From assembly GCA_033807775.1 (NCBI GenBank), contig CM066321.1:234414350-234478349 (forward strand): DNA of 64,000 nucleotides, given 5' to 3'. Positions 21,004 to 31,674 of the stretch are shown here, piece by piece. The translations under genes were made by a program, and so were the position numbers. Each line of letters begins with the position of its first letter. The stretch's first letter is position 1. The notes beneath the pieces were generated by a model, which made no database searches, was not told the DNA's origin, and saw only the letters and a list, made by a program, of their open reading frames with translations. The DNA comes from Saussurea involucrata. Lineage: Eukaryota > Streptophyta > Magnoliopsida > Asterales > Asteraceae.

Positions 21004-21274
21004 TAGGATTTCCTTGTAATATTTCTATCTTTATCAGCTTACCTCTTTTGTACTTGTAATTTAAATTTGTTGTAATTGTAATTTTTCCACATCCCTTTGT
21101 AACCTTATACAAAGTTAAAAGAAAATTTTCAGCGAATGTACTTTACTCCATCAGTACTTAAAAGATCCCAGAAAATAGTAAAAGGGACAAATATTTTATG
21201 AGTTCTTTTTATCCTTATGTTTTCATACTTAGCAATTTTCTTTGTTGCTATGTCATAATCAAATAGGGGGAGAT
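21004..21274 (+). other. 3' untranslated region and polypurine tract of Copia-1
   Basis: This AT-rich tail has no coding frame. It ends with AAATAGGGGGAGAT (21261-21274), the polypurine tract that primes plus-strand synthesis, directly before the LTR. Confidence 0.8.
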
Positions 21275-22231
21275 TGTTGATCCAAACCCTCAATGATTTG
21301 ATAATGACCCTCTCTTAAACACTTAGTGAAAATTGTAAGTAAACAATATGTATTAGAGTTTCACTATCGCTGATAAGTACTAGGACTTTACAGTACCGCT
21401 GATAGGAACTCTCGCCCTCTAGATTAGACATTCAGCGAACACTGTTCATCCAGTAGCTCTGAGCCTGTTCAGTCTCTGCGATGATCGCTGATAGTTTAGT
21501 TGTTTACTTATGATCCCTGAAGACAAGTTTCACGTCAACAAAGGTTCTACGCTGAAGTCAAAGATCAAACCCAAGAACCAGCGACAAGTCTACTAATGAA
21601 CTGATGCGGATATCAGCGAAGCAAGACCTGTCCACTCAACGTGAAGTATCAAGTAGAAGACTTTAGCAATCGCTGTGCTTTATCACTCGCTGATAAAGTA
21701 CTGTTCAACGAACGCTGATCATGAAGTCTTCCTCTACAAGTTACTTTTGTCTTACCCCCTTGCACGTCTCCGTACAAAATGTCAGAACGGACCTCCCTTC
21801 TGTCTAGAATCATACAACAAACTCTGATTCTACACTGTGCACCATGCGGCTACTAAGGTTGTCTACAAAGGTCAAAACATGCAACCACTCAGCTGCTGCC
21901 ACGTGTAAAGTAACACTGCCATGCATTAAATGCATGCAGTATATAAAGAAGAACCCTACTTCAGAATTGAAGTGCTCATGCTCGGCCATCTTCTTCTTTC
22001 TCACTTAGTGTTAGAATACTATTTGTAATATTCTTATCTCCTTTCTATCTTATTTCTAGTGCAAGAAACTTAGTGTTCTTAACTTGTTTAGATTAGGTTT
22101 ATCCTTAATCTTGTTCCGCAACAAGTTGTAATTTTTTAAGATTTATCAATAAACAATTTAGAAAAGTAAAAATCGTGTGTTTGTATTCAACCCCCCCTTC
22201 TACAAACTTGTATAACCCTTCAGGACCAACA
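21275..22231 (+). repeat. 3' LTR of Copia-1
   Basis: The 957-base LTR pairs with 7898-8854. It starts TGTTGATCC and ends ACCAACA, followed by the duplication GTTGC at 22232-22236. The TATA box reads TATATAAAG near 21951. Confidence 0.92.
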
Positions 22232-22236
22232 GTTGC

Positions 22237-22359
22237 GCTGCAGGATCTGATTGGGCTGTCATTATCCTGGAAACAACAAAAACTTTTCGAGATCGTTAGA
22301 GCGATATATGCGTTGTCTTGAGATTTTCTCTAGATGGGGTCCCACGGATGGCGCCAAAC
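22237..22359 (-). other. 5' leader and primer-binding site of Tat-like element A
   Basis: The PBS (minus strand TGGCGCCATCCGTGGGA, 22356-22340) lies three bases inside the LTR edge. Then about 100 bases lead to the pol reading frame, which is split by Copia-1. There is no room for gag or protease. Confidence 0.7.
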
Positions 22360-23200
22360 TGTTAATGCCAAAAATCGCCCAAAAGAACAACTTAAGGTTG
22401 ATGTGGACTTTTAACAACTAAATAAATGTATCTCAAGACCAAGAAACACAATCGCAAGGAAAAAGTAAACAAGATAGAAAATTTGGTGACGCGGTAACCC
22501 CAAAATGAGGGAAAAATCGCGGTCGACTTTTGAGAGTCGAAGGTGCACTATAGTCGCCAAACAGGGGCGAAAATCCTTTTGTAACAGGTGTTTTGTGTAC
22601 AACAGATTGCAAAGAATGTAAAAATAGACTTCGTCGAGTGTAAATGACGTGTGTCGTGTGTTAATCATGCGAAAAAGTATGATGTCGTGCGGTTCGAACT
22701 GCTGTCGTGCGAAGGTTGCCTTAGAGATATTCGTTCGAATGCTCTGTAGATTGTTGTATTTTCGGTGTGTAATTGCTTAGAAAGTAGATGGAGCAGATGT
22801 AGTTCAGATGAGGTTCGATAGCTTTTGAGTGTTGAGCAGGCCATTATATAGCTTTCGCCGGTCATTGAATATGTCTTTATGGCTTGCTTTGTAACCGTTG
22901 TCGGACTTTAAATGCCATTGATGACTTGTCTGTTACTGTTCATTTGCACCATGAATGCTCGTGGACATGCATTAATGAACAAAAGAAACGGTGTTGACTG
23001 TTAACGATTAGTATAATCGTACGACCGTCTTAAGTCTCATATGTCGGTTGTATGGAACATACGACCAGCACAAAAACGTACGACCGATCATACGTCTATA
23101 AACAACATGTAAGACCGTATCAAAATGCAAGAATGGTCTTATGGAAGTGTTATTCGTGTTTTCTAGCGTCGGTCGTGAGGTGTGATTTTTTACCCAAACA
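22360..23200 (-). repeat. 5' LTR of Tat-like gypsy element A
   Basis: The 841-base LTR reads (plus strand) TGTTAATGCC to CCCAAACA. It shares both termini and several internal blocks with 2831-3631 and with the reverse of 1291-2198, but is clearly diverged. A TATA-like CTATATAATGG lies near 22850 on the minus strand. TACGACC words recur at 23020-23110. Unrelated MULE sequence follows from 23201. Confidence 0.8.
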
Positions 23201-23417
23201 TCGTCTTTCATACATTTTTTTATTTTTGGAATTTTATAAATATCCTTTATTTTAGGAAGTGATTGATTTTATTTATTTATTTTTTGATATTATCCGTTTT
23301 TATCATCATCTTCTCCATTGAACCGTTTTTTAAGACCATCATCATCTCCATAATGGTTTGGTTCCAGAAATTCGTTCCAAAATTGTTCTTTCTCTTAGTT
23401 TAACAATTGTCGTCATC

Positions 23418-26400
23418 ATGTCGTATAATATGGGAGAAGAAAAACACGAAGAACAAACCATATACGATGACATGGTGGTTGACGACGTACTTGCCGATTT
23501 TGTTATTGCACTTGATACCGACAAAGAAGGCGACGAAGATTTACTCCATGATAGTGACGCAATAGATTGTGATGATGCTATTGACGTTACACCAATCAAG
23601 AAACGTAAGTTTTTTCACAAGTTTTTAAAGTTCACGACTATCTTTTCATATGGAATTTAATCAATTTGTTAACAAATTTGTAAAGCTTTCAAATAACTGG
23701 GTATTATATAAAACTGTTATTTTTTTCATAGGTATTATAATTTTTGGTATTTTGATGTGCTGTTAACTATTTTTTGATGTATGTATTTTGTCATGAAAGT
23801 ATGACTTTACATATATAACACGTTTTTCACATGTGAAAATCTGAGTGATTAAGTTGTTATGAAACTGGGTGTAACCGTGGACGGGTAACTTCCTGTACTT
23901 TTTTCATATGAAAAAATACGGAAAAATATTATGAAACTGTGTTTTTTGATCTTTTTGTTACTTATGAATTTTTTTATGTGATTGTTAGTTGTGTGTAATC
24001 ATTCTTTCTAATTTTTTATACTTATGATTGTATGTTAAATCATTATTGCTTGTAATTTTTTAACGTAGGTTGCCGGTATTAAGATGCTTTGTTTTACTCT
24101 TCTTAGCATTTAAATATATGTTTACTGTTTTTGTTGTAGTACGGCATGAAACGTTTGTTTCACCTAGGGGTACGAAATATTAGATACCATTTGTGGATGA
24201 AAGTGTAAAGATAGGATTGGGTTATGAATTTAGGTCTATTGATCTTGCTGACATTGCTTATATGAAATATGCCGAAGAAGCTGGTTTCGATGTTCGGCAA
24301 TCTATTAAGAAAAAATATAAGCTTGGCGATGTGCAAACTCATTATTGTGTAGTAAGCAAGATCTTCCGGTTAGTAAAGATGTCGAGAGCATGTCTAGGAA
24401 CTCCAACGTGAAACGCACTAATTGTAGAGCATGTATTAAGTTACGCCTTAGAAAGGAGAGTGGTACATACATTTTTTATAAGTTCGAATAAAGGCACAAC
24501 CATCCTCTATACAACTCCGTGGACAAGGGAATGTCACGCTCCAAAAAACGGTTGCAATATACGGATTTTAGGAATGTGTATAATGTTTCATCATCGTGTA
24601 TTGGCAGGGCAAAGTCTTAGGTGTTGTTTGTTTTTTAAGATGTCTAAAGTCTGAAATCTGATTTTACATCTAAAAAGTAAGAGATGGTGCTGAAGTCTGA
24701 AATCTGAAATATTAAGATTGTTTGTTTTTATAAAACGATAGACATCTTAATTAACCAAAAATATTAGGTTTTAAAATTCCAACTTGAAAGAGACCACTAT
24801 TTGATAACACACACATTCATACCCATCAACCATGCTTGCAATTGAGGAGAAGGTAGAAGGAACTGAACCCTTAAAAAAAAGAGGAATTAAGTGGATGGTG
24901 CACCTTTGAAATTTCAGAGGACATTAAGAGGTTTTTAGACTTTTTTCTAAAAATAAAACAAACAGTCTTAAATCTGAAAACCTCTTAATTTTCAGACTTA
25001 AGAGGTTTTAAGAGGTGTTTTTTTTCAAAAACAAACAACCCATTATAGTATTCAGGTTGCTCTGAAAGGTGGGTACGAACATGTTAATGCGACTCAAGTT
25101 GACTACCAGAATGCGAGGATCGCCAGGGACACATTTGTGGGAAAGAAAGACGCGCACATGTTGTTTGATTTGTTGTGTAAACATAGAACCGTTGTTCCTG
25201 ATTACTTCTTTGATATATTTGTTAGTGATGGGGAGTTGCATGCGATTTTTTGGCTGACGAGATTGCTAGGCTAAATTATAAAGAGTTCGGTGAGACTATA
25301 TCTTTTGATACTACATATCGTACCAATCGGTATGTTTGATATTATGTTCTTTCTTTCGTTTTCTTAATTTTCGTGTGAAATTATTTATTTTCATATATTT
25401 TTATTTTCACAGACATGCTATGAATTTTGTTCCGTTCATAGCTATCGACAACCATAAAAGGTCAATTGTGATTGGCTCTGCATTGATAAGCCACTAGAAC
25501 ATAGAGAATTTTAAGTGGGTGTTGTGCGCCTTTTTGAAAGCACATGAGAAACAACCTACCTTTGTCATCACGGATCAATGTGCTGCCATGAAACAAGCAG
25601 TACGTGTTGTGTTCACAGAATCGAAACATCTCTTCTGTATGTGGCACATTATGAAGAAACTTCCCGGCAAGGTCAGTTTTAATTTTTATTGCAATCTTTA
25701 AACAATTGTGTAGGTGCATGCGTAGTTTTTTTAATACAATAATCTGTTTATTCAGGCATTTTGTAATCATACTTAATTTATTGTAGATAACCTCTGATCT
25801 TGATGCCAATGTTTCTTTCAAAATAAGATTCAATAAATTGGTTTGGAATAATAATATGAGTCCGGAGGAATTTGAGATGGAGTGGTGCAGTATAATTGAT
25901 GATTACGAATTGCATCACAATGATTGGTTGAGAGATATGTACGCAATTAGGCAATCTTGGATATCTGCGTACTACAGGGATGTTCCCATGTCCGGGTTAA
26001 TGAGGACAACCTCCCGATCCGAGAGTGCTCACGCGTTTTTTCGGATCTATGCATCGTATCGTAATGACTTGGTCAAGTTTTTGCATGCGTTTGATGGTGC
26101 GGTCGAGAATCAGAGGAATAAGCATCGCGTCCTCGAGTTCATCACCAGAAACACTTTCCCTCGATGTGCTACGCCGTTGGTGATCGAGAGGCATGCATCG
26201 AAGGTATATACTCGTACTATTTTTAAAGAAGTCAAAAAGAGATCAAGAAAGCCGCGTATCACTGTGGCGTTGTGTTTACCGGCGAAGATGGTGATATCAG
26301 GAAGTAAAGGGTTTTACAAAAAAACATGAATTACAATTTTAATTACGTATCATGTATGTTAATTTGAATTATTTTTTTCATATAGTTGTTGACTTACAAT

Positions 26401-26970
26401 TTTATTACGTATCCATTTATACGAAGTGTTTAACTTATAATTCACTATTTATGTGTTTCATAGGTTTCACACAACACAGCAACAAACATGATGGAATGCG
26501 AATGCAATTTCTTTCCTCGTAATGGTAACCCGTGTCGGCACATGTTCAAGATTTTGCTAAACGATGATTTTGGTTCAATCCCCGATATTCTCATCTCTCG
26601 TCAATGGACTAGGTCTTTGGTCCTTGTTGAAGTTCAGGCCGCCCGTGCACGGTATGGTGAGGTTGACGTAGAGAATGAGCGTTTGATCAACGGTTTGTAT
26701 TCGAAGCTTGATTTGTTGGTTAGTCGAATTAGAAATGATAAAAGCACGTTGAACGTACTCACGGAAATGTTGGAGAACATGAAGTCCGAGTTTGAAGTTG
26801 ATAATATCCTTCCATCTGCGTCTGCGGATAGAGCCGAAGTACTCAATGAATGTTACGGTGTAGATGTGCCTCAGGAGGTGCATCTTTTACCTCCGGCTGG
26901 TATACGGAACAAAGGGTGCGGTACAGGAAAACGGTTGGTAGGGGCGGTACAGGAAAACGGTTCGTTATAG
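23418..26970 (+). pseudogene. FAR1/MURA-type MULE transposase (broken)
   Basis: Exon 1 (from ATG 23418, acidic) ends at a GTAAGT donor at 23605, and exon 2 starts after TTGTAG at 24140. It carries a FAR1-type DNA-binding domain (EEAGFDVRQSIKKKYK, then TNCRACIKLRLR and RHNHPLYN). The MULE transposase core follows: ISFDTTYRTNR, a GTATGT donor near 25330, FVITDQCAAMKQAV, LFCMWHIMKKLPGK. After another intron comes a segment with TSRSESAHAFF. The last exon has a SWIM zinc finger (CECNFFPRNGNPCRHMF near 26500). Stops (24172, 25497), shifts (near 24350 and 26235) and an inserted MITE (24620-25041) show it is dead. An intact enzyme would cut and paste the MULE. Confidence 0.8.
24620..25041. mobile_element. 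MITE-like insertion in the FAR1 domain, hAT-like termini
   Basis: The insertion separates the codons for IGRAK and LKGGYE of the transposase. The left end GGTGTTGTTTGTTTTTT and the reverse of the right end, GGGTTGTTTGTTTTTG, form an imperfect terminal inverted repeat. The inner sequence holds repeated AAGTCTGAAATCTG and TTAAGAGG words in both orientations. No coding frame is present and no clean target duplication is seen, so the superfamily is uncertain. Confidence 0.6.
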
Positions 26971-27582
26971 TTATGGTGGTTTTGATTTTTTTGTTAGAGT
27001 TGTTTACATTATTACTTGTCCGAACTTAAATAATATATGAAATATCAATTTATGAAATTTCGTATTCGTGATATGTTTATGGATTGTATTTTATTACATA
27101 TTTGGTTGTCCTTTTTTTATTGATATAATGTTATTTATGTTTCAAGACATAAATTTTCATAACATTTCACAAAAAATCCAAACAAATAAATTCTTATAAC
27201 TATGTTTTTTTAGCAATTGTAATACCATCTTTTCGTGTAAGAGTTTTTGGTTTTTTATGTAATCCTTTATTTATTAGTTTTTTTTGTATTATCATCCTTC
27301 ACATCATAATACACATCAATATGAAAATAGTATGCATGCCAATTTTAGAGATTCTTTCTATGGGGTCTATAATCATCTTTTGTCATTACATATAGGTAAG
27401 AGGTGGGTCTATGGTAGGCTTCATGATGTTGTTAACAATAGGACACAAACCCACCATCTTAAATACCAATGCAAACGTCCCAAATCCTTCACATACCCAT
27501 TCTTCCACTTCTTGCCCTATCTTAAGGTTTTCGTATCCTTTATCAATTGCAAGAAAAATATCACTATCTCCTATTCTTAGAC
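26971..27582. other. AT-rich interval after the MULE transposase
   Basis: I see no supported gene. Short frames here have no family features. The interval lies inside the MULE between the transposase and the small coiled-coil ORF. Confidence 0.4.
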
Positions 27583-27846
27583 ATGGCACAAAACAATCAA
27601 CAAAATCATAATAGTGTTAACCCTATTGGTTCACATTCCAACCAAGTTGTGGTTATCGATGCTTTAATTCGCGACAACCGTTATCTTAGGGATGAGCTAA
27701 AACGTCTCCAAGAGAAACACCAAGACACGCTCAATCATTTGGAATGGACGAAATATCATCTTGATGATCAATGCCACAAAGTTGAAGACCTTGAGGCCCA
27801 AAATGCGGTGCTACAAGAGATGGTTTGGAAGTATGACACGATATAA
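27583..27846 (+). CDS. Small coiled-coil protein, unknown, inside the MULE
   Basis: The frame of 87 codons starts MAQNNQQNHN at 27583 and ends at TAA. Residues from about 25 on (IRDNRYLRDELKRLQEKH, then VEDLEAQNAVLQEMVW) have heptad spacing typical of a parallel coiled coil. It follows the transposase on the same strand and faces the convergent ULP1-like gene. Upstream ATG frames overlap without family features. It may be an accessory MULE protein, a captured fragment, or a chance frame. I do not recognise it. Confidence 0.4.
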   Translation: MAQNNQQNHNSVNPIGSHSNQVVVIDALIRDNRYLRDELKRLQEKHQDTLNHLEWTKYHLDDQCHKVEDLEAQNAVLQEMVWKYDTI

Positions 27847-28666
27847 AGGTGGTTAGGGTTTCATATGATGTTCTTAGAAGGGATTGCAAGTGCCGCCCCC
27901 CGGTGGAGTAAACCCCTAGCGTGCTCATGATGTGTAGGTTCCCATTTGTGTGTTCTAGTATTTTGTGCTGTGTTGTTGTGTGAGAAAGTACTTGTTAGTT
28001 GTGTGTTTTAGTGTTTTCATTCCATGGTTCCGTTGTTTGTATGGTATGGAAGTTTATCGTAATGCAGTTGTGTTTTTATTTATTGTTATGAAATTTATAT
28101 GAAGTATCATATAGATCAATATACAAAATATTGATAATATAATATGAAAACAATGCGTGGAAGAGATGTTATACACCCACTTTTTTACCAATGAAAAAAT
28201 AATACTATTTTGACTAACTTTCATAAGCATATATATTGTTCACAAACATGTTTATATTTTTGATATAATTGACATGTATACATAGTAAATTTCACAAGAT
28301 TTACAATTATTGTTACGTTTACCTTATTATAGTCATTAATATTAAAATACTAATCATATTTTGTCCAACAATATATTGTTATTTGATGAAATTCCAAATT
28401 TCATAAATAGGTATGGAAAACACGCGTAAGTGAAATCTCAAAACATTATTCTAATAAATCTAATAAATACCGTCTGATACAAAAAAGTTACCAAATCTCA
28501 AAACATTATACGAATTAATCTAATGAACATCGCCTCAAAACCAAAATTTTCCAAATCTCAAAAACACTAATTTAAAAGGCATATAAGTCAAAAGTTCACC
28601 ATTGCGTACGAATAAACATAAACCAACCAAATATATTGTTTCACAGTAAAACGTTTTTCAAATTAA
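27847..28666. other. AT-rich interval between convergent MULE genes
   Basis: There is no gene I can support. It includes the degenerate tandem repeat listed at 28432-28585. Confidence 0.4.
28432..28585. repeat. Degenerate tandem repeat, about 60-base unit, three copies
   Basis: AAATCTCAAAACATTAT recurs near 28433, 28494 and (imperfectly) 28554, each followed by similar CTAATAAATC or GAATTAATC text. Spacing is about 60 bases. Confidence 0.6.
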
Positions 28667-29775
28667 TCAAAACTTGTCAAGTCGCTTGGTCCGAGTTGCG
28701 TTGGCACGATCCAGAATTTGTGCCTGTGACCCTTTGTCCAGTTTGTTGAACCGTGCTATTTCCGATTCAACGTATCCGCGCCTTGTGTTCCCGTCGCTAA
28801 AAAAAATCTTTGCCGTGTATTTCTTCCTTAGCCCCTCTAGTTGTTTCGCCTATGTCGGTCCTTCCTTGTCTAGATGTGTGATCAAACCTCGACTCCCTCC
28901 TCCCATATAACATTCCATGTGCCTCATCAAGAACACCCCACAATCTATGAAATTTTTTCTCGTCTGCCAACTAGACACAAGTCTCACCCTTGGGAAATTC
29001 TCTATCACCTTCCTAGTTGGGTGATGCATATCCTTTAAGTGTGTGGCCATCATCATTTGCTGGACATTACAAATTATATTATAAATGTTAATTGCAATGT
29101 TAAAACTAAATTTTATTAATTAATATGATAATTTTTTTACTTACCAATACACTGACATCCTTATCGCATTTGTCGTCTATACCGCTCCCATAAGATGTGG
29201 GTTGTTTGCTGTCTATTATCTCGATAAGATTACTCTTAAGGTTGAACACCACACAATAGTAATGGCGTTCTTGCATCATTGGAAAGAAGATCTGTTCATC
29301 ATGAAGTTATTAGTTATTTAAAGTAAATACTATGATAAAATTACCCAACAAATAATGTTATCGAATCCCTTTTTTCATACCAGCTCTACGTTCTTCAAGT
29401 GGACGTTCTCATTCTGGTGTCTCTCTGCATCCGATATGTTCTTTTTGAACCATTCATAACGCTTGTTATAGGTGTATATATGGCTCAACAAGACGCCACC
29501 CTCCTGAAATGTTTATTCTTTAGAATAGTAAATATAAAATGCGGTTATCGTTACGAAAATTCCTAATAATACTCACCAGAACGGATGTTTTAAAAAAGAA
29601 TCGTCTCGGTGAATACACGTTTCTGTATCGCTCCTCATAATTTAGTATATCTACCCAGCCATCGATCACGTGGGTAAAGATGTGTTCATTTCCCGCTAGG
29701 CTCTCCATACCGGTGCGTACTGTTTGTTGACCCGTATTTGACGAGTACAACATGTCACTGCATTTAAAACACAAT
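28667..29775 (-). pseudogene. C48/ULP1 catalytic domain exons
   Basis: Reading from 29775 down: HVIDGWVDILNYEERYR and SPRRFFF (start of the fold), EGGVLLSHIYTYNKRYEWF, then ERHYYCVVFNLKSNLIEIIDS with the likely catalytic histidine and aspartate, and WQTRKNFIDCGVFLMRHME with the likely nucleophile cysteine. All three catalytic positions are therefore visible. A TAG near 28848 follows the cysteine motif; the same frame continues for a basic tail ending RTKRLDKF. Exons are separated by short AT-rich introns at about 29066-29144, 29301-29388 and 29515-29574. Confidence 0.72.
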
Positions 29776-29898
29776 ACATGTTAAGATTACCAATTCCTAC
29801 AAGTTTCGTGTGTTAATATAATTATTTTATATATACGGTCATCAATTTATGTTATGATAAGTAAAAAAAGTTCATGAGTTTAATGTACTTACTCCGGT

Positions 29899-31665
29899 CC
29901 ACCAAATGCAGCCAAACACAACTCGTGAACCCTTTTATCGTCGTTTGTCAATGCCATGCGTATTTCGAGCGACGTTTGACGTACGGTGATCTCATTTGAT
30001 CTCCAAGTTTTTTTTCTCGGTGGCTCGCCCTACATTGCACAATATCATCAACCACAGACTCCTTCCCTTTACCCCTCGCGGTGTACGGAACCAGTTGATT
30101 ATCCCCCAAACAAGTAGTTGACCTCTCACCATCTAACGAAACTGAATGTGCACCCTTTGATGCCGAATCTATCGACCTTTTATAGTATATCACTGTCGAT
30201 GGCATTGAACGTCTGTGTGCACCAGATTTGTGAAACCGGTGTCAGTGAAATGTCAAAGTCCAACTTCGTCGGTATAACTTCCGTCGGTCGATGCTCATCC
30301 AAGTTTTCTAGACTCCCAACTTTGTCCCTTTCGCAACCATTGTTTCCACCATCTTCGCCAATGCTATCCGCATCATCATCGCCATCTGTCTTGTCATCAT
30401 CTCTGAAAACCGTATCGAACGTCTCTTGATAGTTATCGAAGCTGACATCTTCCGGGAACAACTCCATTGCTTCCTTTATTAACTTTCACGTCAGATTTCG
30501 TGTAGTAGATTTGTTCGAAATGCGCTTCGATCTTCGCCATGTATTTCTGTTTATGTAACATTTCAATCATCATACACATTTCACGTATTTTGTTAACTAT
30601 ATAAACAACAATATGAAACAAATTTCATAGATTCAACCAATAATAAATCACCAAATTTTGATAAATATAGAAATTATTTTTTAGGTACTTATAAAGACAG
30701 TTTTATCAATAAATTAGAACTTCAAAATTTTAGGTACAGTTTTAAATTGCTAGTTCACACATGTTTAAATTCAGATTTCATAACTTTCAAAAAATATATG
30801 AAATATATTCATCAAGTAATTTAATCAAGTTGCACACCATCGGATGTATGCAAGAAAAGTTATGAAAATATAAATACATCAATATTGTACCAACAGTTCA
30901 CATGAGAATGTTATTGTTCTTACCTTTCTTAGTTCCTCCTCGTCTTCAAAATCATCGCCATCTTCACCGTCATCAACAACCCCGCCATCAATTTCATTGT
31001 TTTCATCACCCCCAACTGTTACTGATTCATGTATTGCATTAACCACCTTATTAACCGCCTCAAACGCCATCTCTATCTCCACATCTTGCACCTCAAACCC
31101 ATCATTCGTTTCCATCCTAATACAATCATTTTCCAGCATAGCGAAAAATGTTTTTTTAATTTATATGCAGATGTGACGTCGCTGTAAAAAAATAGACAAC
31201 ATATGAAATTGTACTCTTGTACTGTACTATACCTTGTTTTCCGTATTGGTTTTCCCAACTTCAACTACACCGTCCTTCTCCGTCTCCGATAACAACGCCT
31301 CTTTAATCTATATTAACGAGAGTTTGCTGTTAATATATAAAATGAAATCCACTGATCATGTGCAACAGTTATAATGTGTTCTTATGTCGTAATAAAATTT
31401 ATACTCATGAAACCCTTTTATTGAATTTTATGATACCTTCTCTCCCGTTTCCATCTTCGCAAGTCCCCCTTCATTTTCTTCATTCCCCGTTGCCAATGGA
31501 TCATTACCCTACAATAATCGAAGTTTTGGTAATATATGAAATTAAATGAAATAATAATCAACAAATATTTATTTTGGTTATTAATATCTTACCCTCTCTT
31601 CCATAACAGTCCCTTCACCCTCATCTTGATCTGTCTCTACCGGGTCCCTCCCAATTGATTTCGTA
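29899..31665 (-). pseudogene. Acidic middle exons of the ULP1-like gene
   Basis: Exons at about 31598-31665, 31438-31508, 31235-31306, 30924-31143, 30180-30490 and 29899-30120 encode Glu/Asp-rich text (DDGEDGDDFEDEEELRK, DKTDGDDDADSIGEDG) and the motif GDQMRSPYVKR before the protease. Donors such as GAGAGG/GTAAG and AAG/GTAAG are clear on the minus strand. A shift near 29985 separates the RSPYVKR motif from the following in-frame RMALTNDDKRVHELCLAAFGG. Confidence 0.55.
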
Positions 31666-31671
31666 GTCTTC

Positions 31672-31674
31672 TAA
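31672..31674. repeat. Target-site duplication of the PIF/Harbinger element (TAA)
   Basis: TAA flanks both ends (31672-31674 and 33573-33575), the three-base duplication expected for PIF/Harbinger. Confidence 0.85.

Larger units (their letters stand above)
7898..22231 (+). mobile_element. Copia-1: complete Sirevirus-type Ty1/copia element, 14.3 kb
   Basis: Two 957-base LTRs (7898-8854 and 21275-22231) flank a tRNA-Met type PBS, a long gag with two zinc knuckles, a copia-order pol (protease, integrase, RT, RNase H), a non-coding spacer, an env-like third gene and a polypurine tract. Five-base duplications GTTGC flank it. The third gene, GGGGGAG purine tract and long gag mark the Sirevirus (SIRE/Maximus) lineage. 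It is about 1.4 kb longer than Copia-2, mainly because of an antisense insertion at 13364-14878. All its genes carry shifts or stops, so it is not autonomous now. Confidence 0.9.

Noticed and set aside
23418..26970. Domesticated host FAR1/FRS gene
   Set aside because: Frame breaks, stops, an inserted MITE and a linked ULP1-like MULE gene point to a dead transposase.
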